A stretch of 64,000 nucleotides of DNA. Origin: Sulfuriflexus mobilis (GTDB lineage: Bacteria > Pseudomonadota > Gammaproteobacteria > AKS1). This document shows, piece after piece, positions 45,622 through 54,033 of this stretch. Every line of letters starts with the position of its first letter. Position 1 is the stretch's first letter. The notes beneath the pieces are model-generated. The model did not search any database and had not been told where the DNA came from. It worked only from the letters and a program-made list of their open reading frames with translations. A program made the position numbers and the translations under genes. The stretch covers positions 2,531,001 to 2,595,000 of the forward strand of contig NZ_AP018725.1 of the NCBI RefSeq assembly GCF_003967195.1, written 5' to 3'.

Positions 45622-46992
45622 ATGATAAAAGCACCCGAATTACTCCTGCCTGCTGGCACCCTGAAGAATATGCACTACGCCTTTGCCTTTGGCGCCGATG
45701 CCGTGTACGCCGGACAACCCCGTTATTCGCTGCGTGTGCGCAATAATGACTTCGGCCTGGAAAATCTCGGCAAGGGCATCGACGAGGCCCACCGGCTGGG
45801 CAAGAAGTTGTTCGTTGCCAGCAACATCATGCCGCATAATGCCAAGGTCAAGACCTATATGGCCGACATGGAACCGGTCATTGACCTCAAGCCAGACGCC
45901 CTGATCATGGCCGATCCGGGCCTTATCATGATGGTGCGTGAACGCTGGCCGGAAGTGCCCATCCACCTCTCGGTGCAGGCCAATACCGTCAACTATGCCG
46001 CCGTGCAGTTCTGGAAGAGCATGGGCCTGGAACGCGTGATCCTGTCGCGCGAACTCTCCCTTGATGAGATCGAGGATATTCGCCAGCGCTGTCCGGATAT
46101 GGAACTCGAGGTCTTCGTTCACGGTGCGCTGTGTATCGCCTATTCGGGACGTTGCCTGCTCTCCGGCTACTTCAATCACCGCGACCCAAATCAGGGTACC
46201 TGCACGAATGCCTGCCGCTGGGAATACAAGGTTCACGAGGGCATGGAGAGTGACAGTGGCGATGCCATCCTGAACACAGAGAAGATCGATTTTGATGCCA
46301 TGTCGGCCATCAACAATCCCGAAATTTTTCCCAAGACCGAAGGCGTGCAGCGTCACCCGCTGGCGGATAATGTTTACCTGATCGAAGAACAGCAGCGCCC
46401 CGGTGAGTACATGCCGATCATCGAAGATGAACACGGTACCTACATCATGAACTCGCGTGACCTGCGTGCCATTCAGCACGTCGAGCGTCTGAGTAAGATG
46501 GGTATCGATTCGCTGAAGATCGAAGGTCGAACCAAGTCCTACTATTATGTTGCCCGCGCCGCACAACTGTATCGACAGGCCATCGATGATGCGACAAACG
46601 GCAAGTCCTTCAACCCGCAGCTGTATGGCAAGCTCGAAAACCTTGCCAACCGTGGTTATACCGAAGGGTTTTACGAACGCCACCCCGACCAGGAATACCA
46701 GAACTATCTGCAAAATCACTCAAAGAGTGAACAGCAGAAATTTGTTGGCGAGATCATCGAGTTTGACGCCGAAAAGGGCCTGGCCGAAGTTGTGGTGAAA
46801 AACAAGTTTGCTGTCGGTGATAGCGTCGAAATCATCAGTGCCACGGGCAACCAGACCATCAGGGTGGAAAGTATGGTCGACCTGAAAGGCAATCCCCTGG
46901 AGGCGGCCCTTGGCAGTGGTTACCAGGTTCGTATCCCCCTGCCGGCGGCGGCCAATGGTTATGACAAGGCCCTGCTGGCGGTGAACCTCTAG
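45622..46992 (+). CDS. trhP: tRNA U34 hydroxylase TrhP (YegQ), U32 peptidase family
   Basis: 456 residues from ATG 45622; the frame runs farther upstream inside the kinase gene, but that part is not supported. E. coli YegQ/TrhP makes 5-hydroxyuridine at tRNA position 34 using prephenate. U32 family motifs: ELLLPAGTLKNMHYAFAFGADAVYAG, VHLSVQANTVNY-type barrel strand, and EVFVHGALCIAYSGRCLLSGYFNHRDPNQGTCTNACRWEY with the four cysteines that hold an iron-sulfur cluster. IEGRTKSYYYVA is also characteristic. Confidence 0.94.
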   Translation: MIKAPELLLPAGTLKNMHYAFAFGADAVYAGQPRYSLRVRNNDFGLENLGKGIDEAHRLGKKLFVASNIMPHNAKVKTYMADMEPVIDLKPDALIMADPGLIMMVRERWPEVPIHLSVQANTVNYAAVQFWKSMGLERVILSRELSLDEIEDIRQRCPDMELEVFVHGALCIAYSGRCLLSGYFNHRDPNQGTCTNACRWEYKVHEGMESDSGDAILNTEKIDFDAMSAINNPEIFPKTEGVQRHPLADNVYLIEEQQRPGEYMPIIEDEHGTYIMNSRDLRAIQHVERLSKMGIDSLKIEGRTKSYYYVARAAQLYRQAIDDATNGKSFNPQLYGKLENLANRGYTEGFYERHPDQEYQNYLQNHSKSEQQKFVGEIIEFDAEKGLAEVVVKNKFAVGDSVEIISATGNQTIRVESMVDLKGNPLEAALGSGYQVRIPLPAAANGYDKALLAVNL

Positions 46993-47300
46993 CGTCTGTA
47001 TCTGAAAAGAGCTTACCTAAGCTGTCGGTTTAACACAGTCACCACCCCGGCCAGCCTGCCTTCATCTAAAGATAAGATAGAACGGTGCCTTGCCCCATTG
47101 AGGGTGTGGATGACGCAACCAATGGCACATGCTTATGTCATCGCCTGCCATCTCTGCGTACAAGGCATTATAAAATTCCACAAATAACTGTGCCCGCTGC
47201 CATGCCCCGCTCCGCCGTTCAGGACCCGTTCAGCCAGACCTTTGTAAGCTACTCGCGAAGCTTGGGGATATCCGGGCATGTCTAGTAAAGGAGACCTATC
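46993..47300. other. Intergenic region, no clear signal
   Basis: 308 bases between trhP and the His/Arg-rich protein gene. A minus-strand frame crosses it but is a shadow. I see no tRNA, no strong hairpin with T-run and no convincing promoter boxes; only the ribosome site AAAGGAG at 47287-47293 belongs to the next gene. Confidence 0.4.
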
Positions 47301-47678
47301 ATGAACATGAAAAAAATGCTGACCGTCCTGACCGTCAGCCTGGGCCTGGGTCTTGCCGGCTTGGCCCCACAGGTACAGGCCAGTGAGCGAGACGGCTATC
47401 GTGGACATAACGGCGGCCACCAATATAATTCTCACTCGCGACATAACAAGAGTATTGAACGGCACGCCTACCGTAAAGGCTATCGTGATGCCAAACGCCA
47501 TGCGCGCCAGCAGCGCCACTGGAAGCGACATGATCGTAAACACCATTACAATGCCTACCCGCGTCACGTCCAGCGTGGCGATTACCGCGGTCACCACCGG
47601 TACCCGCATCACGATGCGCCACGGCATGGCTCCGGACGTTACCGCAATCATGATGTACGTGTCGTCTTCAAGTTCTGA
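47301..47678 (+). CDS. Exported His/Arg-rich protein
   Basis: 125 residues. Strong ribosome site (AAAGGAG) before ATG 47301. A signal peptide ends at about residue 27 (VQASE). The mature protein is extremely rich in His, Arg, Tyr and Gly (RHARQQRHWKRHDRKHH, GHHRYPHHDAPRH), a composition suited to binding metals or anionic polymers. No family is certain. It ends at a strong terminator and is followed by a PepSY protein and a PhoPQ-like pair, which may sense the same stress. Confidence 0.75.
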   Translation: MNMKKMLTVLTVSLGLGLAGLAPQVQASERDGYRGHNGGHQYNSHSRHNKSIERHAYRKGYRDAKRHARQQRHWKRHDRKHHYNAYPRHVQRGDYRGHHRYPHHDAPRHGSGRYRNHDVRVVFKF

Positions 47679-47702
47679 GACCGGTGTCTGACCGGTTTAG
47701 AA

Positions 47703-47753
47703 ACCCTGCGCCGGGGGCCTCCGCTCTCAACCCCTGGCGCAGGGTATTTTTTT
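47703..47753 (+). terminator. Rho-independent terminator
   Basis: Arms ACCCTGCGCC (47703-47712) and GGCGCAGGGT (47736-47745) pair perfectly and are followed by A then seven T. It closes the His/Arg-rich protein gene, separating it from the PepSY gene. Confidence 0.9.
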
Positions 47754-47783
47754 CACCACCACGAAGCGTGTATGCTGGAGACC

Positions 47784-48038
47784 ATGAAAACCCTGTTAGC
47801 CTCTGTCTTCTTGCTCTGGGCCCTCGGCGCGCAAACGGTGCAGGCCGAGCGCCCCACCACGACCCGGCCCGCGATCAGTTCCAATGAGGCCGCCGCACGT
47901 GTGCAACGCCAATATGGCGGCCGTATCCTCGCCGTTGAGACCCTGCAGCACAATGGCCAGGTGTTTTATCGCATCAAGCTGTTAACGCGCCAGGGCGTGG
48001 TACGTGTTGTCCGCGTCGACGCCGGTTCGCGCCGGTAA
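47784..48038 (+). CDS. PepSY domain exported protein
   Basis: 84 residues from ATG 47784 with GGAG 4 bases upstream; ATG 47772 overlaps that site and is less likely. A signal peptide ends near VQA-E. The PepSY-like domain reads ISSNEAAARVQRQYGGRILAVETLQHNGQVFYRIKLLTRQGVVRVVRVDAGS. Small PepSY proteins often precede PhoPQ/QseBC-type two-component genes and may modulate the kinase or periplasmic proteases. The response regulator gene begins 15 bases later, so this is one operon. Confidence 0.88.
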   Translation: MKTLLASVFLLWALGAQTVQAERPTTTRPAISSNEAAARVQRQYGGRILAVETLQHNGQVFYRIKLLTRQGVVRVVRVDAGSRR

Positions 48039-48053
48039 CCGGAACCTGGCCCC

Positions 48054-48734
48054 ATGCGCATCCTGTTAATTGAAGATGAACTGACCCTGCAACAACAACT
48101 CGCCCGGCAGTTACGGGAACAGGCCTACATGGTCGATACCAGTAGTGACGGCCAGGACGGGCTGTTCATCGCCCGTGAATACCCGCTGGATGCCGCCATT
48201 ATCGATATTGGCCTGCCGGGCATATCCGGCCTTGAGGTGATCCGTCAACTGCGCGAGGAGGGCAATGCCCTGCCTATCCTGGTGCTGACGGCACGCGGGC
48301 AATGGCAGGACAAGGTCGCCGGGTTGGAGGCCGGTGCCGATGACTACCTCACCAAACCCTTCCACTTTGAAGAACTCAGTGCCCGCCTGCGCGCCTTGTT
48401 GCGCCGCAGTGGCCAGCAGCTTGTCGACCAGCTCGACTGTGCCGGTATCCGTATCGACTTTGGCCAGCAACAGGTCAGCGTCCAGGGGCAGTCCATCAAC
48501 CTGACCAGTTTTGAATACCGCCTGCTTGAACACCTGATGCGACATGCCGGTGAGGTCCTGTCCAAGAATGAACTCGCCGACTACCTCTATCCCCATGATG
48601 ATGACTGTGACAGTAACGTGATCGAGGTCATGATCGCCCGGCTGCGAAAAAAACTCGATGCCGACGGCAGCCTGCAACCCATCGAGACCCTGCGTGGACG
48701 TGGCTATCGCTTTAGTCTCTGTGAACACAGCTGA
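48054..48734 (+). CDS. OmpR/PhoP-type response regulator
   Basis: 226 residues. Receiver domain with RILLIEDEL, phospho-Asp51 in AIIDIGLPG, Thr in LVLTARG and Lys in YLTKPF. Winged-helix DNA-binding domain with LTSFEYRLLEHLMRHAGEVLSKNELADYLYPHDDDCDSNVIEVMIARLRKKL and the terminal RGRGYRF. Closest to the PhoP/QseB branch. The last base of its TGA stop is the first base of the kinase ATG (TGATG), so translation is coupled. Confidence 0.93.
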   Translation: MRILLIEDELTLQQQLARQLREQAYMVDTSSDGQDGLFIAREYPLDAAIIDIGLPGISGLEVIRQLREEGNALPILVLTARGQWQDKVAGLEAGADDYLTKPFHFEELSARLRALLRRSGQQLVDQLDCAGIRIDFGQQQVSVQGQSINLTSFEYRLLEHLMRHAGEVLSKNELADYLYPHDDDCDSNVIEVMIARLRKKLDADGSLQPIETLRGRGYRFSLCEHS

Positions 48735-50047
48735 TGCGCGGCTCACTAAATAGCCGCATGGTCATCGGTGCCTCACTGATCCTCGCCGTGTTTGTCTTGC
48801 TCACGGCCCTGGCCCTGGAGCGCGCCTTTGAGGACTCGGCACGCGCTGCCGTCCAGGAGCGCCTGCGCAGTCAACTCTATTTATTAATGGGGGAGACCGA
48901 GGTCGATGACAACGGCAACATCCTCCTGCCCGCCTCGTCGACACTGGCACGCCTCAACCAGCCACACAGTGGCCTGTATGCCACTGTCTTTTCGCAGTCA
49001 CGGCCGATCTGGAGCTCTCGCTCGGTAATGGGCGCCGGCTACCCGTTTGTGAAACAACTCGATACCGGTGAGGAACACTTCCAGCATAGCCAACAAACCG
49101 ATCAGGACTGGTTCATACTCGGTTATGGCGTGGTCTGGCAGACAGACCCGCGCACGATCCCCATCACCTATAGCCTGCTCGAGGATGGCCAGGCCTTCCA
49201 GCAGCAGATCCGCGAATATCGCCACACCCTGTGGACATGGTTACTCGCCATGGCCGCCTTACTGCTGACGGCACAACTACTGGTGCTGCGCTGGGGGCTG
49301 CGTCCCCTGCGTGAGGTTGCCAAGGACCTGCAGGCCATTGAACAGGGCCGACAAGACGGCCTGCGGGGCAACTACCCCGCCGAACTACAGGGCCTCACCG
49401 GCAACCTCAACACCCTGCTCGCACACGAACGTGCGCAACAACAACGTTACCGGCATGCGTTGGCCGACCTCGCGCATAGCCTGAAAACCCCGCTGGCGAT
49501 TCTGCACGGCAGCAGCAACCAGCCCGATACCGTCCGTGAACAAGTCATACGCATGCAGAAAAGTGTCGATTACCAGTTGCAACGCGCGGCCACGGCCGGA
49601 CGCGGCGGCCTCAACAGCTCCCTGGATGTAAACGCTGTGGTCAACGGCCTGCTCACCGCCCTGCACAAGGTCCACGCGGACAAGGTCGTTGAGGTAGAGA
49701 ACGCCATCCCGGCCGGTCTTAGTCTGCGTGCCGACAAGGGCGATATGACCGAACTACTCGGCAACCTGCTCGATAATGCCTTCAAGTGGTGCCGCTCACG
49801 TGTACAGGTCCGCGCCGAAAAACTGGACACACGCACCCTCCTGCACGTCGAAGACGACGGTGTCGGCATCCCCACCGAGCAGGCCGAATTGATCCTCACC
49901 CGTGGTGTACGTGCCGATGAGAGTGTTCCCGGGCACGGCATTGGTCTGGCCATGGTCCGCGATATCGTCGCCGCCTACGGCGGTGAGCTGCAGATCACGG
50001 ACAGCCCGCTCGGCGGCGCACACTTTATCGTCAGCCTGCCGCAATAG
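48734..50047 (+). CDS. PhoQ-like sensor histidine kinase
   Basis: 437 residues. Two membrane helices (about 9-28 and 165-187) flank a periplasmic sensor of about 135 residues. Short HAMP-like linker, HisKA with His248 in LADLAHSLKTPLA, and HATPase with NLLDNAFKWCRSRVQV, DDGVGIP and PGHGIGLAMVRDI. The DLAHSLKTPLA box is typical of the PhoQ subgroup. The periplasmic part is moderately acidic (ETEVDDNG, ARLNQPHSG) and could respond to divalent cations or cationic peptides; the ligand is not proven. Confidence 0.92.
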   Translation: MRGSLNSRMVIGASLILAVFVLLTALALERAFEDSARAAVQERLRSQLYLLMGETEVDDNGNILLPASSTLARLNQPHSGLYATVFSQSRPIWSSRSVMGAGYPFVKQLDTGEEHFQHSQQTDQDWFILGYGVVWQTDPRTIPITYSLLEDGQAFQQQIREYRHTLWTWLLAMAALLLTAQLLVLRWGLRPLREVAKDLQAIEQGRQDGLRGNYPAELQGLTGNLNTLLAHERAQQQRYRHALADLAHSLKTPLAILHGSSNQPDTVREQVIRMQKSVDYQLQRAATAGRGGLNSSLDVNAVVNGLLTALHKVHADKVVEVENAIPAGLSLRADKGDMTELLGNLLDNAFKWCRSRVQVRAEKLDTRTLLHVEDDGVGIPTEQAELILTRGVRADESVPGHGIGLAMVRDIVAAYGGELQITDSPLGGAHFIVSLPQ

Positions 50048-50107
50048 TCTCTGCCCGCATCCGTTGTTATAGTGGGTGGGTTAGTGATTTTGCGGATGGA
50101 GACACCC

Positions 50108-51103
50108 ATGCATGCCATACGTATACACGCCGCCGGCGATGCCGACGCCCTGGTCCTTGATGAACTGCCTGTGCCGACGTTAAACGGCGATACACAAGTG
50201 TTGATCCGTCTGCAGGCCGCCGGGATCAACCCGATTGATGCCAAGATCCGCAGCCACCCCGAGGCCTTTCCCATCGAACTGCCCTACATCCCCGGTTGTG
50301 ATGGCGCCGGTGTGATCGAGGCCGTCGGCGCCGCCGTCAAACAGTTTGCCATCGGTGACCGGGTCTATTACTGCCAATGTGGCTTCCACGGTGTGCAGGG
50401 CAGCTACGCCGAGTATGCCGTCGTCGAACAACACTACCTCGCCCACATCCCTGACGGCATCGACTTCGCCGAAGCCGCCGCGACTCCACTGGTCCTGATC
50501 ACCGCCTGGGAAGCCCTGTTTGATCGAGCCCGTCTGCAACAGGGTCAGCGTGTCCTGATCCATGCCGGTGCCGGCGGGGTTGGCCACGTCGCCATCCAGC
50601 TGGCAAAGGGGCATGGCTGCGAGGTAGCCACCACGGTCAGTTCGGCAGACAAGGCCGCGTTTGTCCGTCAACTCGGCGCGGATTGCATAATCAATTACCG
50701 AGAAGAAGACGTCTGTGAACGCGTCAATGCCTGGAGCAGGGGCGGCGTCGATGTCGCCTTTGATACGGTTGGCGGCGAGGTCCTCGAACAATGTTTCCCC
50801 TGTGTTCGACCCTATGGCGATGTCGTCAGTATCCTGCAACCGACGACCGGGACCCAGTGGGGCGAGGCACGTCTACGTAACCTGCGCTTCAGCATGGAAC
50901 TCATGCTCAGCCCGGCGATCCTGCAACGGCCTGCCGAACAGGCACGTCATGGGGCCTTGTTAAAACACGCGGCGGCGCTGCTTGCCAGCGGCCAGTTGCG
51001 GGTACACGTCAGTCAGGGCTTGCCACTCGCCGAGGCCCCTGCCGCCCACCGCCTGCTCGAGACCCAACGCCCCAGCGGCAAGCTTGTACTCACCATGGCA
51101 TAA
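50108..51103 (+). CDS. Quinone oxidoreductase-like MDR protein
   Basis: 331 residues from ATG 50108, which has GGAG 6 bases upstream; a GTG at 50072 is rejected. Medium-chain dehydrogenase/reductase fold: PIDAKIRSHP, IPGCDGAGVIEAVGAAV, TPLVLITAWEALFDRA, the nucleotide-binding VLIHAGAGGVGHVAIQLAKG and FDTVGGEVLEQCF. It lacks the structural-zinc cysteines, fitting NADPH:quinone reductase types. Substrate unknown. Confidence 0.9.
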   Translation: MHAIRIHAAGDADALVLDELPVPTLNGDTQVLIRLQAAGINPIDAKIRSHPEAFPIELPYIPGCDGAGVIEAVGAAVKQFAIGDRVYYCQCGFHGVQGSYAEYAVVEQHYLAHIPDGIDFAEAAATPLVLITAWEALFDRARLQQGQRVLIHAGAGGVGHVAIQLAKGHGCEVATTVSSADKAAFVRQLGADCIINYREEDVCERVNAWSRGGVDVAFDTVGGEVLEQCFPCVRPYGDVVSILQPTTGTQWGEARLRNLRFSMELMLSPAILQRPAEQARHGALLKHAAALLASGQLRVHVSQGLPLAEAPAAHRLLETQRPSGKLVLTMA

Positions 51104-51392
51104 GCCTTGGGCGGTTTATTTGCCACGCCAGCGACCATCGAAATCACCGACGTACCCGCACCCAAACGGGTAAGGATAGACCAAATCAGGCTCCGTACGA
51201 AGCGGGGAAGGGAGGACCAAACGTGGCTTTCCCTGCGCGCGCTACCCTGCCTTAATCCGGCCAACGCTGAGGGATTTTAACCGCCGGTTATACTCGCCCA
51301 ACACGATATTACCGTTCATGCTTAGCCTGCATACTTAATGTCTTTTCTAGGTATTATTACCTAACACGCTGTCGCCGTTTCAGCTTTACCCC
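51104..51392. other. Intergenic, left part of a 0.7 kb gene-free region
   Basis: No coding signal; no hairpin with T-run; no tRNA. Composition becomes more A/T-rich toward the right, where the DnaA boxes begin at 51393. Confidence 0.4.
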
Positions 51393-51605
51393 TTATCCAC
51401 AAATCCTGTGGATAAGTCTGTGGATAGCAAAACAGGAATCGGGCTTTTTGAGTGGATATATGACAATTTTGTTAAACTGGCCACTTTTTAACCAATTAAT
51501 TTTTCTTTTATTTATCAGTATGTTTCACGGTCCTTATAGCGTATTTCACGATAAGAATGAAATTTCCCGGGGTTTTTAGTCAATTGTTCCACGGCCTGTG
51601 TATAA
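51393..51605. promoter_or_regulatory. Cluster of DnaA boxes with A/T-rich stretch
   Basis: Perfect consensus TTATCCACA on the plus strand (51393-51401), TGTGGATAA on the minus sense (51407-51415), a near match TGTGGATAG (51419-51427) and TGTGTATAA, the reverse of TTATACACA (51597-51605). Three lie within 35 bases. Between 51465 and 51530 the sequence is strongly A/T-rich with T-runs, like an unwinding element. The remainder to 51812 has no gene. It may be an origin-like or DnaA-titration locus; dnaA, mnmG and rpmH are not near. Confidence 0.45.
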
Positions 51606-51812
51606 GACATTTCTGATATGAGAAAAATACCGCCATTTTCCCCAAATCGGTGCAAAACCAGCCCGCCGCCACGGGCTGTCCTATCCCCTGCCGCGACGCT
51701 TTTTCTTGACCGCCTATCGAGCAGGCAGTAAGTTCCCGCCTATGCATTGCCCACTCCTTCCTGAAAGCCGGCTTACCGTCAGCGTAGCAGCCTGTCTCAA
51801 TCCCCTACCGGC

Positions 51813-52730
51813 ATGACAAGCACAGACGAGGCACAACGTCGCGCCCGGCGCAAAGGGCATCATCGTGGCCATGTACAACTGTGGCTACTCCGCCGGGCCT
51901 TTCGTTACCTCGGTCCCCTCTTCCCCCGCCAATTCGGGCGCCTGGCCCACTGGTTATGGACGCGCACCCACCGCTACCCGGAACCGGCCCGCGAACGACG
52001 CATGCGATTGCGCGCCAGTGAGTGTTCACTACAGGTAAATGATCAATCAATAGCCGCCTGGCGCTGGGGCCAGGGCCCACTCGTGCTCCTCGTCCACGGC
52101 TGGAACGGGCGTGGCATGCAGATGGCCGGTTTTGTCGACACCCTGCTCAAATCCGGTTACCAGGTCATGACCTTCGATGCCCCGGGCCATGGCCTGAGCC
52201 CCGGTCGTCACAGCAGCCTGCTCCAGGTCCGTGATGTCATCCTCGCCATTGCTGAACGGCGTGGCCCGGTGCATGCCGTGATCGCGCATTCCTTCGGGGT
52301 CGCCTGTGTGGCGGCCGCTATTCGAGAGGGTCTTGAGAGCAAGGCCATTATCGCCATCAGCGCCCCCGGGGGCTACGAAAGCCTGCTTAAAGGATATACG
52401 CACTACCTGAGCATGCCCGCCAGTGTTACGACATGGTTACGCGACAGGCTCCGGTCCCAGGTCGGTACTGACTTCTGGCAACAACTGCAATTACTGCCCC
52501 GACCTGGTCAGGCCCTGCCGCAGACATTGGTGATCCATGATCGCGATGACCAGACCGTGGACTGGCGAATCGGTGAAGCACTGGCCAGGAGCTGGCCGCA
52601 GGCGGACTTGTTTCTGACCGAGGGCCTCGGCCATCGGCGGATATTGCTCAGCGGTAAGGTGGCCCGACAGGCCACGGCCTTTCTCGATGGCATCGCCATC
52701 GGCGATGAATTTCCCCACACAGAAAAATAA
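51813..52730 (+). CDS. Alpha/beta hydrolase
   Basis: 305 residues. A basic N-terminus of about 70 residues (RRARRKGHHRGHVQLWLLRRAF) precedes a classical hydrolase domain: LLVHGWNGRGMQMAGF, FDAPGHGLSPG, nucleophile in VIAHSFGVA, acid in IHDRDDQTVDW and base in GLGHRRIL. The nucleophile elbow is H-S-F-G. Probably a cytoplasmic esterase or lipase-like enzyme; substrate unknown. Convergent with soeC. Confidence 0.85.
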   Translation: MTSTDEAQRRARRKGHHRGHVQLWLLRRAFRYLGPLFPRQFGRLAHWLWTRTHRYPEPARERRMRLRASECSLQVNDQSIAAWRWGQGPLVLLVHGWNGRGMQMAGFVDTLLKSGYQVMTFDAPGHGLSPGRHSSLLQVRDVILAIAERRGPVHAVIAHSFGVACVAAAIREGLESKAIIAISAPGGYESLLKGYTHYLSMPASVTTWLRDRLRSQVGTDFWQQLQLLPRPGQALPQTLVIHDRDDQTVDWRIGEALARSWPQADLFLTEGLGHRRILLSGKVARQATAFLDGIAIGDEFPHTEK

Positions 52731-52792
52731 TCTTTGGCCGGGCTATTGCCCGATGCAAGGCGGTGTCATGGAATGACCGCGGGTAGGGAGGT

Positions 52793-52823
52793 GCCACTGC
52801 CGATAGTCGGGATCGGCAGTGGC
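52793..52823. terminator. Strong hairpin between hydrolase and soeC
   Basis: Arms GCCACTGCCGAT (52793-52804) and ATCGGCAGTGGC (52812-52823) pair perfectly over 12 bases around a 7-base loop. It lies just past the convergent ends of the hydrolase gene (52730) and soeC (52831). There is no T-run, so it may protect transcript ends or need a factor to terminate. Confidence 0.5.
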
Positions 52824-52830
52824 GAAAGTC

Positions 52831-53808
52831 CTAGCCGACAGTCTGGTAGTAGAGGTTCTGCGGGTGGTTTGCCTGGGCGAAGAAGAACCAACGCTCGGCG
52901 ATCAGACCGATGTATTGCACCACAAATGCCGCTATCAGCATCGTCATAGAGGCCGTCGCCATCCCCGCGCTCAGCAGGATCACCGGCAGCACAAAGGTCA
53001 GTGCCAGGAAAATCCACTTGATGGAGCGGAACACCAACATCGAAGCGCCGTGGAAGAAGTCGCGGGTATTGAATGAACCGCCCATAAAACCCATCGAGCG
53101 CTGCTTGATGCGCGTATCACGTACACCAATGGCCGTCTGCAGGCTGGACTTGGCACGAATGCGGGCATTGCGGATCAGGCTGGCTATACGAGTAATAAAG
53201 GCCGTGACCGTAATGACGATGGCCCAGCCACCGTAGAAATTCACCAGGTCAGGGGCCTGATAAGAGGCAAAGGCCGTTGCCAGGGTGAAGCCGGAGGCCG
53301 TACCCAGCAGGGTGTAGTTAATCACGGTCAATGGCGTAGACCATTCCTGCAGGAACTTGATGCAGGCATAGATCATCGCGGTACAGATGAACAACAGAAA
53401 GGTTGCCAGGACACCGCCGAGGCCGATCAGCAGGGTCAGGTCACCGCGCACCTTGGTTTCAATACCTATGATGCTGAGGTCCCACCCCAGTGCATGCAGG
53501 CCGCCATAAACAGATATCGCACCGATCACGGTAGGCAGGACAATGACCTCACGTGACAACCATGAGGTGCGCCAGCATGTCGCGGCACGCCAGGCACGCT
53601 CAGGGTGACCAAGGTGGAAAACCGAGGCGATCAGACCACCGATTAAAAAAGCCACGGCGATGACACTACCCCATACATAAAAATCCTGACTCTGGGCTGG
53701 CAACAGCTCAACCACGGCGTAACTCTCACCTGTGTAAAGGGCGAGAAACAGGCCCTGGCCAACACCGATCAGGGTTGTCAAAAAAATCACTGAAAATGCC
53801 GGATGCAT
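52831..53808 (-). CDS. soeC: Sulfite dehydrogenase membrane anchor (SoeC, DmsC-like)
   Basis: 325 residues with eight or so membrane helices. DmsC-type anchor: FLTTLIGVGQGLFLALY, VASVFHLGHPERAWRAATCWRTSWLSREVIVLP and IAERWFFFAQANHPQNLYYQTVG at the end. It anchors SoeAB at the cytoplasmic face and passes electrons from sulfite oxidation to the quinone pool. Last gene of soeABC; the gap from soeB is 225 bases and is filled with structured repeats. Confidence 0.92.
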   Translation of the reverse strand: MHPAFSVIFLTTLIGVGQGLFLALYTGESYAVVELLPAQSQDFYVWGSVIAVAFLIGGLIASVFHLGHPERAWRAATCWRTSWLSREVIVLPTVIGAISVYGGLHALGWDLSIIGIETKVRGDLTLLIGLGGVLATFLLFICTAMIYACIKFLQEWSTPLTVINYTLLGTASGFTLATAFASYQAPDLVNFYGGWAIVITVTAFITRIASLIRNARIRAKSSLQTAIGVRDTRIKQRSMGFMGGSFNTRDFFHGASMLVFRSIKWIFLALTFVLPVILLSAGMATASMTMLIAAFVVQYIGLIAERWFFFAQANHPQNLYYQTVG

Positions 53809-53839
53809 TTTATTTCTCCAAAAACAATACGTTCATCAA

Positions 53840-54024
53840 TTGCCCTGAACCTTCGATACGAAGGTTAGGGGCTTATAGAAGCCTTTCAGGCTTCATCATA
53901 AGTACCCTACGCCACTTCCAGTGTCGTCAGGGCAACTCACAATTGCCCTGACCCTCCGGTACGGTGGGTAGGGTATGCATAATGAACCTGCAAGGTTCTA
54001 TGCTGTAACCCGAAGGGTTCTGTG
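53840..54024. repeat. Cloverleaf-like structured repeat pair between soeB and soeC
   Basis: Unit 1 (53840-53935) is closed by TTGCCCTGA (53840-53848) and TCAGGGCAA (53927-53935), a perfect 9-base stem, and holds three arms: AACCTTCG/CGAAGGTT (53848-53866); AGGG..TTAT-GAAGCC/GGCTTC-ATAA..CCCT (53867-53908); and ACG-CACT/AGTG-CGT (53909-53927). Unit 2 begins with the same head TTGCCCTGA (53943-53951) and has GGGT..GCATA-AT-GAACCT/AGGTTC-TATGC..ACCC (53971-54011), but no closing arm. A relative lies at 61354-61500. It sits in the soe transcript. Confidence 0.7.
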
Positions 54025-54033
54025 AGCCACTCA

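Noticed and set aside
45640..46719. 359-codon open frame antisense to trhP
   Set aside because: It lies fully inside the well-supported trhP gene on the other strand, has no ribosome site or family pattern, and reflects the codon bias of trhP.
51393..51605. Calling the DnaA-box cluster the main replication origin
   Set aside because: Flanking gene and rRNA directions are opposite to what a main origin predicts, and the usual origin neighbours are missing; kept only as a candidate regulatory or secondary site.
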